Positions 1-7,452 of a stretch of 12,581 bases of DNA are shown here, in pieces. The notes beneath the pieces were generated by a model. That model searched no databases, had not been told where the DNA came from, and saw nothing but the letters and a program-made list of their open reading frames with translations. The stretch spans positions 1 through 12,581 of the forward strand of contig CAJXPH010000061.1 in NCBI GenBank assembly GCA_913057765.1, read 5' to 3'. A program made the translations under genes and the position numbers. This DNA comes from an uncultured Campylobacteraceae bacterium (GTDB lineage Bacteria > Campylobacterota > Campylobacteria > Campylobacterales > Arcobacteraceae). Numbering within the stretch: the first letter of the stretch is position 1; each line of letters opens with the position of its first letter.

Positions 1-48
1 TCTACACTATCCTCTTCGTCGGCAGCGTCAGATGTGTATAAGAGACAG
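1..48 (+). other. Untrimmed Illumina Nextera adapter (not genomic)
   Basis: The first 48 bases match the Nextera i5-side adapter. Positions 1-7 (tctacac) are the end of the P5 flow-cell sequence. Positions 8-15 (tatcctct) match the common i5 index 503. Positions 16-29 (tcgtcggcagcgtc) are the read-1 primer part. Positions 30-48 (agatgtgtataagagacag) are the 19-bp Tn5 mosaic end. The stretch is visibly richer in G and C than the DNA that follows. Genomic sequence starts at 49, so this is a contig end with adapter left on, not a transposon in the organism. It must not be translated: read on the minus strand it adds a false peptide tail to the gene starting at 205. Confidence 0.98.
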
Positions 49-205
49 CTTCTAAATATGGAATATCCTCTAAACATCTAAAAGTTGTTTTATTATTAAT
101 AATTTGCTTTGTTACAATATCTATATTTGAAACCTCATTAAATTCTTCTAAAACAGATTCATGTCTTTTTCCTATAGAACCATAACCAATAATTAAAACA
201 TTCAA
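49..205 (-). CDS. Gfo/Idh/MocA-type oxidoreductase, N-terminal fragment cut by the contig end (PtmF position)
   Basis: Only the first 52 residues are genomic. They begin MNVLIIGYGSIGKRH and hold a Rossmann dinucleotide-binding loop (GYGSIG, residues 7-12), followed by the KRH often seen in Gfo/Idh/MocA oxidoreductases. The start is a TTG at 205-203, directly after the TGA of the preceding gene. It is supported by an AAGGTG Shine-Dalgarno at 217-212, 6 nt upstream, and the nearby ATG at 201-199 is out of frame. The frame runs on through the adapter to a stop at 4-2, but residues 53-67 are adapter-derived and false. In C. jejuni the gene after ptmE is ptmF, in the legionaminate pathway, so this may be its counterpart. 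That rests on gene order and the N-terminal fold only; substrate and reaction cannot be read from the fragment. Confidence 0.72.
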
Positions 206-1252
206 TCAAAACACCTTATGATATTCAGCATTTGCTTTTTCATATTCTTCAACTCTTCCAATATCAAGCCAATATTCTTTAATTGGAAAAGATATTATTT
301 TATTTCCTTCGGCAATAAGATTCTCAAAAAGTGTCGGCATATCAAAAAAAACATCTTTACTAATAAACCTCAAAACTTCCGGGTTTAATATATATATTCC
401 TCCACTAACAAAAAAATTGTGTACAGGCTTTTCTTCTATACTTTTAATATTAATTCCATCTGTATTAACAACACCATAAGGAACTTGAAAATCATACTCT
501 CTAACACCCATTGTTCCAACTGAAAGATTTTCAATGTGATAATCAATCATGTGTTCAAAATTTATATTTGTAAGTAAATCTCCATTCATTACAAAAAATG
601 GCTCTTTTAAAATATCATTCATTAAACTCAATGCACCTGCAGTACCCATTCTTTTTTCTTCATAAATATATTCTATATTTACTCCAAAATCAGATCCATC
701 TTTAAAATATTCTTCTATGATTTCTTTTTTGTAACTTACACTAAGTACAATATTAGTAAAACCATATTTTTTAAAATTTGATATTATAGTTTCAAGAATA
801 GGTTTATTACCAACTTTAAGCATTGGTTTTGGAATGTTTTCAGTTAAAGGTCTAAGTCTACTTCCTAATCCTCCAACCATCAATACAACTTTATTAGGTT
901 TAGTATTAGGCTTTAATAACTCGTCAACTTCTTTTATACCTACTAATTTGCCTTCATTATCAACAATAGGTATCTGATATAATTTTTTAGAAACTGCTAT
1001 TTCTAATATTTTTTCTTTTGTATCTTCAATATTACAGACTATTGGATTTTTTGAAATTATAGTTTCGATAGTAGTACTTAATGCAAAATCATTTATCAGA
1101 GCTCTTCTTATATCACCGTCAGTTAAAGTTCCTAATAATTTTTCATCATCATCAATTACTAATGCTATTTGCATAGCTCCAGAATTTATAACTGTTAAGG
1201 CTTCTTTTATTGTTGATGTTGTTTTTAATAAAACTTTTTTATAGTTAGTCAA
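206..1252 (-). CDS. ptmE: Glucosamine-1-phosphate guanylyltransferase-type nucleotidyltransferase with N-terminal CBS pair
   Basis: This 348-residue protein has two CBS repeats (about residues 10-60 and 66-115) fused to a sugar nucleotidyltransferase domain (about 121-348). The NTP-binding signature GGLGSRLRPLT is at 127-137 with K142-P143 following. The metal-binding region is MNGDLLT (222-228, D225), and EEKP (273-276) and YWLDIGR (327-333) are typical of the family. The same layout is found in C. jejuni PtmE, which makes the GDP-linked glucosamine precursor that starts GDP-route legionaminic acid synthesis. The CBS pair suggests control by an adenosyl ligand, which is inference. The start is TTG at 1252-1250, overlapping the legG stop as TTGA, with AAAGGA 6 nt upstream. 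The next in-frame methionine (residue 27) would cut into the first CBS repeat. Guanylyl rather than uridylyl or cytidylyl specificity is inferred from domain layout and context. Confidence 0.88.
   Translation of the reverse strand: MTNYKKVLLKTTSTIKEALTVINSGAMQIALVIDDDEKLLGTLTDGDIRRALINDFALSTTIETIISKNPIVCNIEDTKEKILEIAVSKKLYQIPIVDNEGKLVGIKEVDELLKPNTKPNKVVLMVGGLGSRLRPLTENIPKPMLKVGNKPILETIISNFKKYGFTNIVLSVSYKKEIIEEYFKDGSDFGVNIEYIYEEKRMGTAGALSLMNDILKEPFFVMNGDLLTNINFEHMIDYHIENLSVGTMGVREYDFQVPYGVVNTDGINIKSIEEKPVHNFFVSGGIYILNPEVLRFISKDVFFDMPTLFENLIAEGNKIISFPIKEYWLDIGRVEEYEKANAEYHKVF
212..217 (-). promoter_or_regulatory. Shine-Dalgarno supporting the TTG start of the truncated oxidoreductase
   Basis: AAGGTG reads on the minus strand 6 nt before the TTG at 205-203. 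It lies in the last codons of ptmE, and the ptmE stop TGA directly abuts the TTG. Confidence 0.6.
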
Positions 1253-2412
1253 AGAGAATCCTTTAGATCATAAAAAGATTTTTTAATTATATTTTCTAAT
1301 TTTATATTTTTTATCACTTCTTTTATTTTTTTACTTGCGCCACCATTACCATAAGGGTTTTCCAAAGTTAACAATTTATTTTTAAACTCTTTTTTATAAA
1401 TTTCCATAAATGATTTGTATATATTTTCTTTTATTGGTAAACAGTCAAATACACTTTCTGCTTTTATTCTACCTTTTTGTCTATCTCCAATGTTTATTGT
1501 TGCAATTTTAAAACTTGGAGCTTCAAGTAATCCACTTGAACTATTTCCTACAACAGCATCAATATATTGTAATGCAGATAAATACCTGATTTGTCCTAAT
1601 GATATAAAACCTATAGCCTTTAATGAATTATTAGATACATAAGAATCTATCATTTCATTAATTATTCTTCCATCTGTATCACTATTTGCTTTTGTAAAAA
1701 TAATTGTTGTATCTTCTAATTCGTCAAGAGCATTAAGTAATTCTTGGAATTGCTCTTTTGCCGTACTACTTTCTAAAGTTACAGGGTGAAAAGTTACAAG
1801 CATATTTTTCTTATTCAGTTTAAAATCTATTGATTCTTCAAATTCTTCTTTTGACAATAATTTTAATTTCTTAATATTATCAATCCCTAGTCCACCTACA
1901 TTAAATACCCTTGATGGATTTTCACCTAATTGAATTACTCTATTTTTATATTCTTCTACAGCAGTAAAATGAAGATGACTCATTTTTGTTATACTATGTC
2001 TTAATGCTTCATCAAAGGCACCTTCTGTAGTCTCTCCACCATGAAGATGTGCAATAGGTATATTTAAAATTAAAGCAGTACTGGCAGCCGAAAAAATCTC
2101 ATATCTATCTCCTAATAAAACTATAATATCAGGCTTCAAATCTTCATAAGTTTCTGTAAATGAAATTTGGGCTAATCCCATTGATTTAGAAATACCAATA
2201 GGCGTATCAGAAGATAATAGCATTTCTATCTTTTTATTAATTACAAATTCTTTTTCAATCTCTTTGTATGTTAATCCAAATTCAGGGCTCAAATGCATCC
2301 CAGTAACTATAATCTGCAATTCTAATTCTCTGTCAAAATCTATCTCTTTCATTAACCAATACAAAAGACCATATTCTGCTCTAGTGCCAGTTACAATACA
2401 AACTTTTTTCAT
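1249..2412 (-). CDS. legG: Hydrolysing 2-epimerase of the NeuC family (legionaminate pathway LegG)
   Basis: The 387-residue protein has the GT-B-like fold signatures of NeuC/LegG hydrolysing 2-epimerases. These are GTRAEYG (9-15), VTGMHLSPEFG (36-46), LGDRYE (100-105), HLHGGE (122-127), RHSITKMSHLHF (138-149), HPVT (209-212) and the UDP-binding GNSSSGLLEAPSF (289-301). Length is normal for the family. The expected reaction removes the nucleotide and inverts C2, giving 2,4-diacetamido-2,4,6-trideoxymannose for LegI. Lying between legI and ptmE, and following legB/legC, it is better called LegG than sialic-acid NeuC. The ATG overlaps the legI stop by 4 bp (ATGA), pointing to coupled translation. 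The donor nucleotide (GDP versus UDP) cannot be read from the sequence; ptmE next door favours GDP. Confidence 0.92.
   Translation of the reverse strand: MKKVCIVTGTRAEYGLLYWLMKEIDFDRELELQIIVTGMHLSPEFGLTYKEIEKEFVINKKIEMLLSSDTPIGISKSMGLAQISFTETYEDLKPDIIVLLGDRYEIFSAASTALILNIPIAHLHGGETTEGAFDEALRHSITKMSHLHFTAVEEYKNRVIQLGENPSRVFNVGGLGIDNIKKLKLLSKEEFEESIDFKLNKKNMLVTFHPVTLESSTAKEQFQELLNALDELEDTTIIFTKANSDTDGRIINEMIDSYVSNNSLKAIGFISLGQIRYLSALQYIDAVVGNSSSGLLEAPSFKIATINIGDRQKGRIKAESVFDCLPIKENIYKSFMEIYKKEFKNKLLTLENPYGNGGASKKIKEVIKNIKLENIIKKSFYDLKDSL
1259..1264 (-). promoter_or_regulatory. Shine-Dalgarno supporting the TTG start of ptmE
   Basis: AAAGGA reads on the minus strand 6 nt before the TTG at 1252-1250, inside the end of legG. 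Its distance and strength favour this start over the methionine at residue 27. Confidence 0.6.
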
Positions 2413-3404
2413 ATTAGCTCATCTTTATTATAGTTTTTTTGTGCTATTGAATTAATTATTTCATCCCATCGCATAGGACTTATTCCATCACCTGGTCGCT
2501 TAATAGCTAATTTTTGTTCAGATAAAATTTCGCCTTTTTTTATTTCACAGTTAGCTACAATTGATTTTCTAGCAATTTTCATATTTGGTCGTTCACTATT
2601 TGAAGATTTTTTAATACTACTACCCAAAGCTAACTCTATATTCCTAATTGCTTTTACCATAGAAATCAATTCACTTGGTTCCAAGCTAGCTTTATGATCA
2701 GGACCTTCCATATTTTTATCTAATGTAAAATGCTTTTCTATACAACTAGCCCCCATTGCAACAGCTGCAATATCAACTTCAATACCTAAAGTATGGTCAC
2801 TATAACCATATTTAGAATCAAATGTATTTCCAATTGTAGTCATAGCTTTTAAATTAACATCTTCCATAGGAGTTGGATACATAGTATTTGCATGTAAAAT
2901 AGTAATGTTATCTTTTTTAGTTCCAGACGAAACTAAAATATCCAAGGCATCTTCTATTTCACCAATATCAGCCATACCAGTTGATAGAATAACTTCTTTA
3001 TTCAAACTACCAATATGTCTTAAATATGGTAAATTTGTAATTTCTCCACTTGGGATTTTAAATATTTCTAAACCTAAGTTATTTAATAAATCAATACTAT
3101 CGTGGTCAAAAGGTGTAGATAAAAACATAATATTCTTGCTATTACAATATGAAATTAAATCGTTATGTGTATTAACATCTAATTCTAGTTTTTTAATCAT
3201 ATCAAATTGTGATTCTTTTTCCGAAGTTGTTTCTTTCTGATAGTCTGCCTTCTGAGCATTTTTTGATACTAAGTTTTCTGTTTTAAAAGTTTGAAATTTA
3301 ACTGCATCAACACCAGATTCTACGGCTACATCAATTAACTTCTTTGCTAATTCAATAGAACCATTGTGATTAACGCCTGCTTCTGCGATTATAAATACAC
3401 TCAT
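2409..3404 (-). CDS. legI: Legionaminic acid synthase (NeuB family)
   Basis: A full-length (331 residues) NeuB-family synthase that condenses a 6-deoxy-diacetamido-mannose with phosphoenolpyruvate to a nonulosonic acid. The N-terminal TIM barrel shows EAGVNHNG (8-15), KFQTF (36-40), STPFD (96-100), KIPSGEI (116-122), STGM (141-144), YSDHT (201-205), EKHFTLD (223-229) and GPDH (234-237). The C-terminal SAF/antifreeze-like domain spans about 277-331 and includes RPGDGISPM (303-311), with the lid arginine expected in this region. Sialic, legionaminic and pseudaminic synthases share these motifs. The choice of legionaminic acid comes from the neighbours: a LegB/LegC pair and a NeuC-type hydrolase, which pseudaminate loci lack (they use PseG). 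The ATG overlaps the legH stop by 4 bp (ATGA). Confidence 0.92.
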   Translation of the reverse strand: MSVFIIAEAGVNHNGSIELAKKLIDVAVESGVDAVKFQTFKTENLVSKNAQKADYQKETTSEKESQFDMIKKLELDVNTHNDLISYCNSKNIMFLSTPFDHDSIDLLNNLGLEIFKIPSGEITNLPYLRHIGSLNKEVILSTGMADIGEIEDALDILVSSGTKKDNITILHANTMYPTPMEDVNLKAMTTIGNTFDSKYGYSDHTLGIEVDIAAVAMGASCIEKHFTLDKNMEGPDHKASLEPSELISMVKAIRNIELALGSSIKKSSNSERPNMKIARKSIVANCEIKKGEILSEQKLAIKRPGDGISPMRWDEIINSIAQKNYNKDELI

Positions 3405-3976
3405 TTGACTAGACTCCCCGCTTTTATAAAACTATCAATAACTATTTCTTGTTTTGATGTTGCATTACTTCCATAAAAATTTCCTTTTTTAACAGTAACC
3501 CCACCATTTATAACTGAAGCAGTTGATATATGACAATAGTCTTCAATTATCGTATCATGTTCAATTAATGCTTTTGTATTAATGATACAATTTTTCCCTA
3601 TCTTTGCATTTGCATTAACTAATGCATGATGATGTATAACGCTACCTTCTTCAATCACAGAATATTTTGAGACATAAGCAATAGGTGAAATAATAACTGG
3701 TAAATTAAATCCAATTTCTTTTAAATTATTAAATATTTTTGTTCTTAGAACACTTGATTGAATTTGACCAATACTAATTACTGCATTTTTACAAATTTTA
3801 AATATTTCATTCAAATCATCATCACATGCTATTATTTCATAACTTAAAACTTTTTTCCCAACAAGTTCTTCTCTATCAATAATACCAATAATTTCATATT
3901 TATTTTCTTGTTCTATTACATCAATAACACTATGACAATGTCCACCACCACCAATTAAAACAATTTTTTCTTTCAT
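3401..3976 (-). CDS. legH: NeuD/PglD-type sugar N-acetyltransferase, probable LegH, with short C-terminus
   Basis: The 191-residue protein has an N-terminal nucleotide-sugar-binding Rossmann-like part with GGGGHCHSVID (9-19), then a left-handed beta-helix of hexapeptide repeats (about 100-190). IEHD (138-141) carries H140, which aligns by motif with the catalytic histidine of PglD/NeuD enzymes, and HISTASVINGGV (149-160) follows. In this context it should acetylate the 4-amino group made by LegC, giving the 2,4-diacetamido sugar used by LegG. Many relatives continue after the last helix turn with a tail ending near a G-x-PA motif. This one stops at AGSLVK, where its TGA overlaps the ATG of legI, so the short end looks native rather than a frameshift. 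A sialate O-acetyltransferase role is less likely beside legB/legC. Confidence 0.85.
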   Translation of the reverse strand: MKEKIVLIGGGGHCHSVIDVIEQENKYEIIGIIDREELVGKKVLSYEIIACDDDLNEIFKICKNAVISIGQIQSSVLRTKIFNNLKEIGFNLPVIISPIAYVSKYSVIEEGSVIHHHALVNANAKIGKNCIINTKALIEHDTIIEDYCHISTASVINGGVTVKKGNFYGSNATSKQEIVIDSFIKAGSLVK

Positions 3977-5112
3977 AATATTACACTACTTGGAATATTT
4001 ACAACTGTTTGCTCTAAGTATTTTGAGTTAGTTAATTCACTTGATTGAGAATCTTTAAACATCTCTAATTCATTCATCAATTTCCAAATGGGTCTAGTCA
4101 TAACGCCATTCTTATTTGTATACTCTAAAAATTCATCTCTTTTTTTTGAATCTTTTAGGATTACTGCCTGTAACCAATAATTAGAAATAGAATTCTTAGG
4201 TTGTTTTATAAAATCTATATCTTCTATATCTTTAAAAAAACTTTCATATTCTAAAGCTAATTCTTTTTTATTATTACAAAAAGTATCTAATTGCTCTAAT
4301 TGAGCAACAATCAAAGCAGCATTTAAATTTGGCATTCTATAGTTAAATCCAATTTCATCATGTACATATTCAAAAGGATGAGGAACTTTAGCTGTTGTAG
4401 TTAGATGTTTAGCCTTTTTAGCTAGATTCGCATCATCCGTTACAATAATACCACCTCCACCACTTGTAATTATTTTATTTCCATTAAAAGAAAATGCTCC
4501 TAGTTTTCCAAAAGTACCTGTATGTTTTTCTTTATAAAAACTTCCAAGACTTTCAGCACTATCTTCAACTAAAGTAATATTCCACTTATCACATATATCT
4601 TTTATTTCATCAATTCTACAAGGATGTCCAAAGGTATGCATAGGGATACAAGCTTTTATTATATTATTTGTAGTTTTATTTATACAAACTTCATCAATAA
4701 GTTCACAGTTCTCATCTAAGAAACTCTCTAAAGAAGAGGGAGATAAACCCATCGTATCTAAATCAACATCTACAAATACAGGTTTTGCTCCTATATATGA
4801 TATAGCATTACAAGTTGCAATAAAAGTCAAAGGTTGTGTAATAACTTCATCATCTTTATTTACGTTTGCAAGAATTAAAGATATATGTAAAGCGGCTGTT
4901 CCATTAACAGTTGCGATAGCATATTTAGAACCAACTTTTTTTGCAAATTCTTTTTCAAATTGATCAACATATTTACCCACACTTGAAACAAATGTAGAAT
5001 CTATACAATCATTAAGGTATTTCTTTTCATTTCCAATAAATCTTGGTTCATGCAAAGGAATAAACTCCTTTGTATTAAAAGTATTTTGAATAAAGTTAAC
5101 TATATTTTGCAT
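3973..5112 (-). CDS. legC: PLP-dependent 4-aminotransferase of the DegT/DnrJ/EryC1/StrS family (LegC)
   Basis: The 379-residue protein is a complete sugar aminotransferase. It has VNGTAALH (69-76), the cofactor-binding aspartate in VEDSAESLG (182-190, D184), the PLP-binding lysine in FSFNGNK (207-213, K213), then TSGGGGIIVT. It should transfer an amino group from glutamate to C4 of the 4-keto-6-deoxy-GlcNAc nucleotide made by LegB. It is separated from the legB stop by one base and overlaps legH by 4 bp. The GNK motif and the opening FIPLHEPRFIGNEKKYL match the LegC/PseC-like branch and differ from the other aminotransferase at 6304-7401, whose lysine lies in a PAKPLG context. The two DegT proteins are therefore ancient paralogues with separate jobs, not a recent duplication. 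Confidence 0.9.
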   Translation of the reverse strand: MQNIVNFIQNTFNTKEFIPLHEPRFIGNEKKYLNDCIDSTFVSSVGKYVDQFEKEFAKKVGSKYAIATVNGTAALHISLILANVNKDDEVITQPLTFIATCNAISYIGAKPVFVDVDLDTMGLSPSSLESFLDENCELIDEVCINKTTNNIIKACIPMHTFGHPCRIDEIKDICDKWNITLVEDSAESLGSFYKEKHTGTFGKLGAFSFNGNKIITSGGGGIIVTDDANLAKKAKHLTTTAKVPHPFEYVHDEIGFNYRMPNLNAALIVAQLEQLDTFCNNKKELALEYESFFKDIEDIDFIKQPKNSISNYWLQAVILKDSKKRDEFLEYTNKNGVMTRPIWKLMNELEMFKDSQSSELTNSKYLEQTVVNIPSSVIL

Positions 5113-5113
5113 A

Positions 5114-6304
5114 TTACATCTTCGAATCTAAGTATTTACCTGTTTCTTTATGTCCAAAGTCAGGTATCATTTTAAAAAATTCTTTTACAATATCTTCTTT
5201 TTTCCAAGAGAGTTTATTTTTAAAACTTTTTATAGTTTTTTCAAAAGAATTTAATTTATCATTGTCAAAAAGTGCTTCATTTTTAATAACACCAAGGTTT
5301 TCAAATCTTTCCATATTTAACACTTCATTATCTGTAAAAAATTCTTCAAAATCTTTTTCACCAGTAGTATCACTTGATGTAAACAAACAAGGCCATTTCC
5401 CTTCTTTAGGTAAGGTATGAATTAATTCTCTTGCTTCATTTTCATCTTTACATAAATATGGTTCATATCCTAAGTCATTTAAATATTTAACTGCAATATC
5501 TGCAAATGATATCAAATGTAAATTTTCACTTAATTTAGGAAAAAATATATCTCTATTTTCTCCAAAGATACAAGACATTAAACAAAGTTCACCAGATTCT
5601 TGAGGAGTAACAAAATATCTTTTTATATCATTAGGAGCAACAATCGGTTGTTGTTTTTGTATCCTTTGATTAAAACCATGTAATAAAGAACCATCACTAA
5701 ACGCTACATTTGCAAATCTTGCCATTGAGACTTTTATATCTTGGGATTTTCTCATTACAAACATTTCCATTATTCTTTTACTTGCTCCCATCATATTCAC
5801 AGGATTAGCAGCTTTATCAGTTGAAACACAAAAATATTTTTTTGTTCCATTTTTAATTGATTGAGCTATTGTTTTATCAGTATTAAAAATATTAACATCA
5901 ATCATTCTCATTAAAGTAAAAGGATCTTTTTCACTTCTTACATGTTTCAATGCAGATAGGTTTAAAACATAATCATATTCACCATCTTGTTTTATAAAAG
6001 TATCATATTCTAAAGAACCAATATCTAATGCAAAGGTCTGAAAATCTCCATCAATATATCCAAAAGAACTTCTAATATCTCGGACTAATTCAACCATATT
6101 ATTTTCACTAATATCAACAACATGAAGTTTTTTGGGATTTCTTTTAAATATCTCTTTTGTAACAGCTTGCCCTATTGAACCAGCTGCTCCAATAACTAAG
6201 AAAGAAGAAGATGAAACGATCTCTTTTAATTCTTTATTATTAACATTTATATCCTCTATAAATAATTCTTTATTACGTCCTATCAAATTTAATATTTTAC
6301 TCAT
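5114..6304 (-). CDS. legB: NDP-GlcNAc 4,6-dehydratase (LegB; FlaA1/WbpM-type SDR)
   Basis: A 396-residue extended short-chain dehydrogenase, soluble, with no membrane segments. It has the NAD(P) loop GAAGSIG (39-45), LSALKHV (116-122) and STDKAANPVNMMGASKR (161-177). As in WbpM and PglF, the usual SDR tyrosine of YxxxK is a methionine (M172, with K176), so the altered triad is normal for this branch and not damage. The reaction is dehydration of NDP-GlcNAc to the 4-keto-6-deoxy sugar, the first committed step of legionaminate synthesis. The next gene, legC, takes the product. With ptmE in the same operon, GDP-GlcNAc is the likely substrate; UDP-GlcNAc is the alternative. It starts at an ATG overlapping the wbpE stop (TAATG), so the wbp and leg modules are joined without a promoter gap. 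Confidence 0.9.
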   Translation of the reverse strand: MSKILNLIGRNKELFIEDINVNNKELKEIVSSSSFLVIGAAGSIGQAVTKEIFKRNPKKLHVVDISENNMVELVRDIRSSFGYIDGDFQTFALDIGSLEYDTFIKQDGEYDYVLNLSALKHVRSEKDPFTLMRMIDVNIFNTDKTIAQSIKNGTKKYFCVSTDKAANPVNMMGASKRIMEMFVMRKSQDIKVSMARFANVAFSDGSLLHGFNQRIQKQQPIVAPNDIKRYFVTPQESGELCLMSCIFGENRDIFFPKLSENLHLISFADIAVKYLNDLGYEPYLCKDENEARELIHTLPKEGKWPCLFTSSDTTGEKDFEEFFTDNEVLNMERFENLGVIKNEALFDNDKLNSFEKTIKSFKNKLSWKKEDIVKEFFKMIPDFGHKETGKYLDSKM

Positions 6305-7401
6305 TATAATTTTCCACTAATATATTTAATTTCATCATCAGTAAGATAAGGATTCATAGGTAAAGACATAATCTCATTTGAAACAATTTCAGAAATAGGG
6401 AAATCACCTTCTTTATATCCAAGATATTTAAAACACTCTTGTAAATGTAAAGGCATAGGATAATGAACTGCCGTTGGAATCCCTTGCTCTTTTAAAGAAG
6501 ATTGAACTTCATCTCTATTTTTTACTCTAACAGAATATTGAGCCCAAGCAGAAGTAGCATTCCTCTCTACAAATGGTAAAATTAAATTAGATTTATCTTT
6601 TAAAGCTTCAGTATACTTACTAGCAACCTCTTGTCTTAATGATAAGTCTTTAGGATAATATTTTAGTTTTACATTTAATATTGCAGCTTGGATAGTATCT
6701 AGTCTTCCACCCATTCCAATATATTTATGATGATATCTTTTATTCTGCCCATGAACTCGTAATTGTTTCATCTTAATTGAAAGTTCTTCATTATTAGTAA
6801 ATACAGCTCCCCCATCACCGAAGCAACCTAATGGCTTCGCAGGAAAGAATGAAGTTGTTGAGATATCACCTAAACTCGAATCTGTCATATTATTAGAAGT
6901 TGAACCAAAGCTTTGGGCTCCATCTACAATTACTTTTAAGTTATGCTTATTTGCAATAATTTGAATTGCATCCATATCAGATGGTTGACCGTATAGAGAT
7001 ACTGGCATAATAGCCTTTGTTCTACTTGTAATTTTTTCTTCAATTAAATCTGGGTTTATATTATAAGTTTTTTCATCAATATCTATAAACACTGGAATTG
7101 CACCTAAAAATGCAATTGTTTCAGCAGTTGCTATAAAAGTGAAAGGCGTAGTAATTATTTCATCACCTGGTTTAATATCAAGAGCCATCATTGCAAGTAA
7201 TAAAGCATCTGTTCCATTACTACAAGAAATAGCATATTTAGCTTTTGTAAACTCTTGAAGTGATTCTTCTAATTGAGAGATTTCTTCACCCATAATATAG
7301 TTTGATTTATCCAATACAGCATGTATTGCTTCATCAATCTCTATTTTATATAGTTGATATTGATATTGTAGTTTTGCAAAATCTATTTTACAACTCGTCA
7401 T
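6304..7401 (-). CDS. wbpE: UDP-3-keto-GlcNAcA 3-aminotransferase (WbpE/WlbC)
   Basis: This 365-residue DegT/DnrJ/EryC1/StrS aminotransferase has SNGTDALLLA (61-70), TTPFTFIATAE (84-94), the PLP aspartate in VDGAQSFG (159-166, D160) and the PLP lysine in FFPAKPLGCFGDGG (185-198, K189). The FFPAKPLG form is characteristic of WbpE/WlbC and related 3-aminotransferases. It should aminate C3 of the 3-keto sugar from WbpB; in P. aeruginosa the WbpB/WbpE pair works together with 2-oxoglutarate/glutamate recycling the cofactor. An in-frame TAA sits immediately before the ATG, so this start is the farthest possible; a weak GAGGGA lies 4 nt upstream. A 51-bp gap separates it from wbpD, the largest internal gap of the operon. 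Confidence 0.93.
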   Translation of the reverse strand: MTSCKIDFAKLQYQYQLYKIEIDEAIHAVLDKSNYIMGEEISQLEESLQEFTKAKYAISCSNGTDALLLAMMALDIKPGDEIITTPFTFIATAETIAFLGAIPVFIDIDEKTYNINPDLIEEKITSRTKAIMPVSLYGQPSDMDAIQIIANKHNLKVIVDGAQSFGSTSNNMTDSSLGDISTTSFFPAKPLGCFGDGGAVFTNNEELSIKMKQLRVHGQNKRYHHKYIGMGGRLDTIQAAILNVKLKYYPKDLSLRQEVASKYTEALKDKSNLILPFVERNATSAWAQYSVRVKNRDEVQSSLKEQGIPTAVHYPMPLHLQECFKYLGYKEGDFPISEIVSNEIMSLPMNPYLTDDEIKYISGKL

Positions 7402-7452
7402 TTAGTCCCTCGCTTGCATTGTATTTTAATACTTATCACTAATATTCCTTAA
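7402..7452 (-). other. 51-bp spacer between wbpD and wbpE
   Basis: This is the only spacer longer than 12 bp inside the operon. Reading on the minus strand it holds an AAGGAATATT stretch just after the wbpD stop, a TTAAAATAC patch that could pass for a weak -10 element, and the purine-rich GAGGGA before the wbpE ATG. A five-codon frame, ATG at 7419-7417 to TAA at 7404-7402, ends directly against the wbpE start. No convincing hairpin, -35 element or terminator is present. An internal promoter is possible but not supported. Confidence 0.4.

Noticed and set aside
30..48. Tn5 mosaic end, which could be read as the end of a transposon
   Set aside because: It is flanked by the Nextera read-1 primer, an index and the P5 tail at the very contig end, so it is library adapter and not an insertion in the genome.
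344..351. Run of eight A (T8 in ptmE) as a phase-variation tract
   Set aside because: Campylobacterota phase variation usually uses long G/C runs; none is present here, and A/T runs of this length are expected in such AT-rich DNA.
2905..3240. Open frame of about 110 codons on the plus strand inside legI
   Set aside because: It lies wholly inside a strongly conserved minus-strand gene, has no recognisable domain, and reflects the codon use of the opposite strand. The same applies to shorter plus-strand frames near 1415, 2264, 6132 and 11534.
5769..5805. Missing catalytic tyrosine in LegB
   Set aside because: Methionine at the YxxxK position is the normal state of the WbpM/PglF dehydratase branch.
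3973..7401. Two DegT-family aminotransferases as a possible recent tandem duplication
   Set aside because: Their PLP-lysine contexts (FNGNK versus PAKPLG) and N-termini belong to different branches, and each sits in its own pathway module.
7421..7432. Small inverted repeat GTATT-AA-AATAC in the wbpD-wbpE spacer
   Set aside because: The arms are 5 bp with a 2-nt loop, no GC-rich stem or T-run; too weak for a terminator or operator claim.
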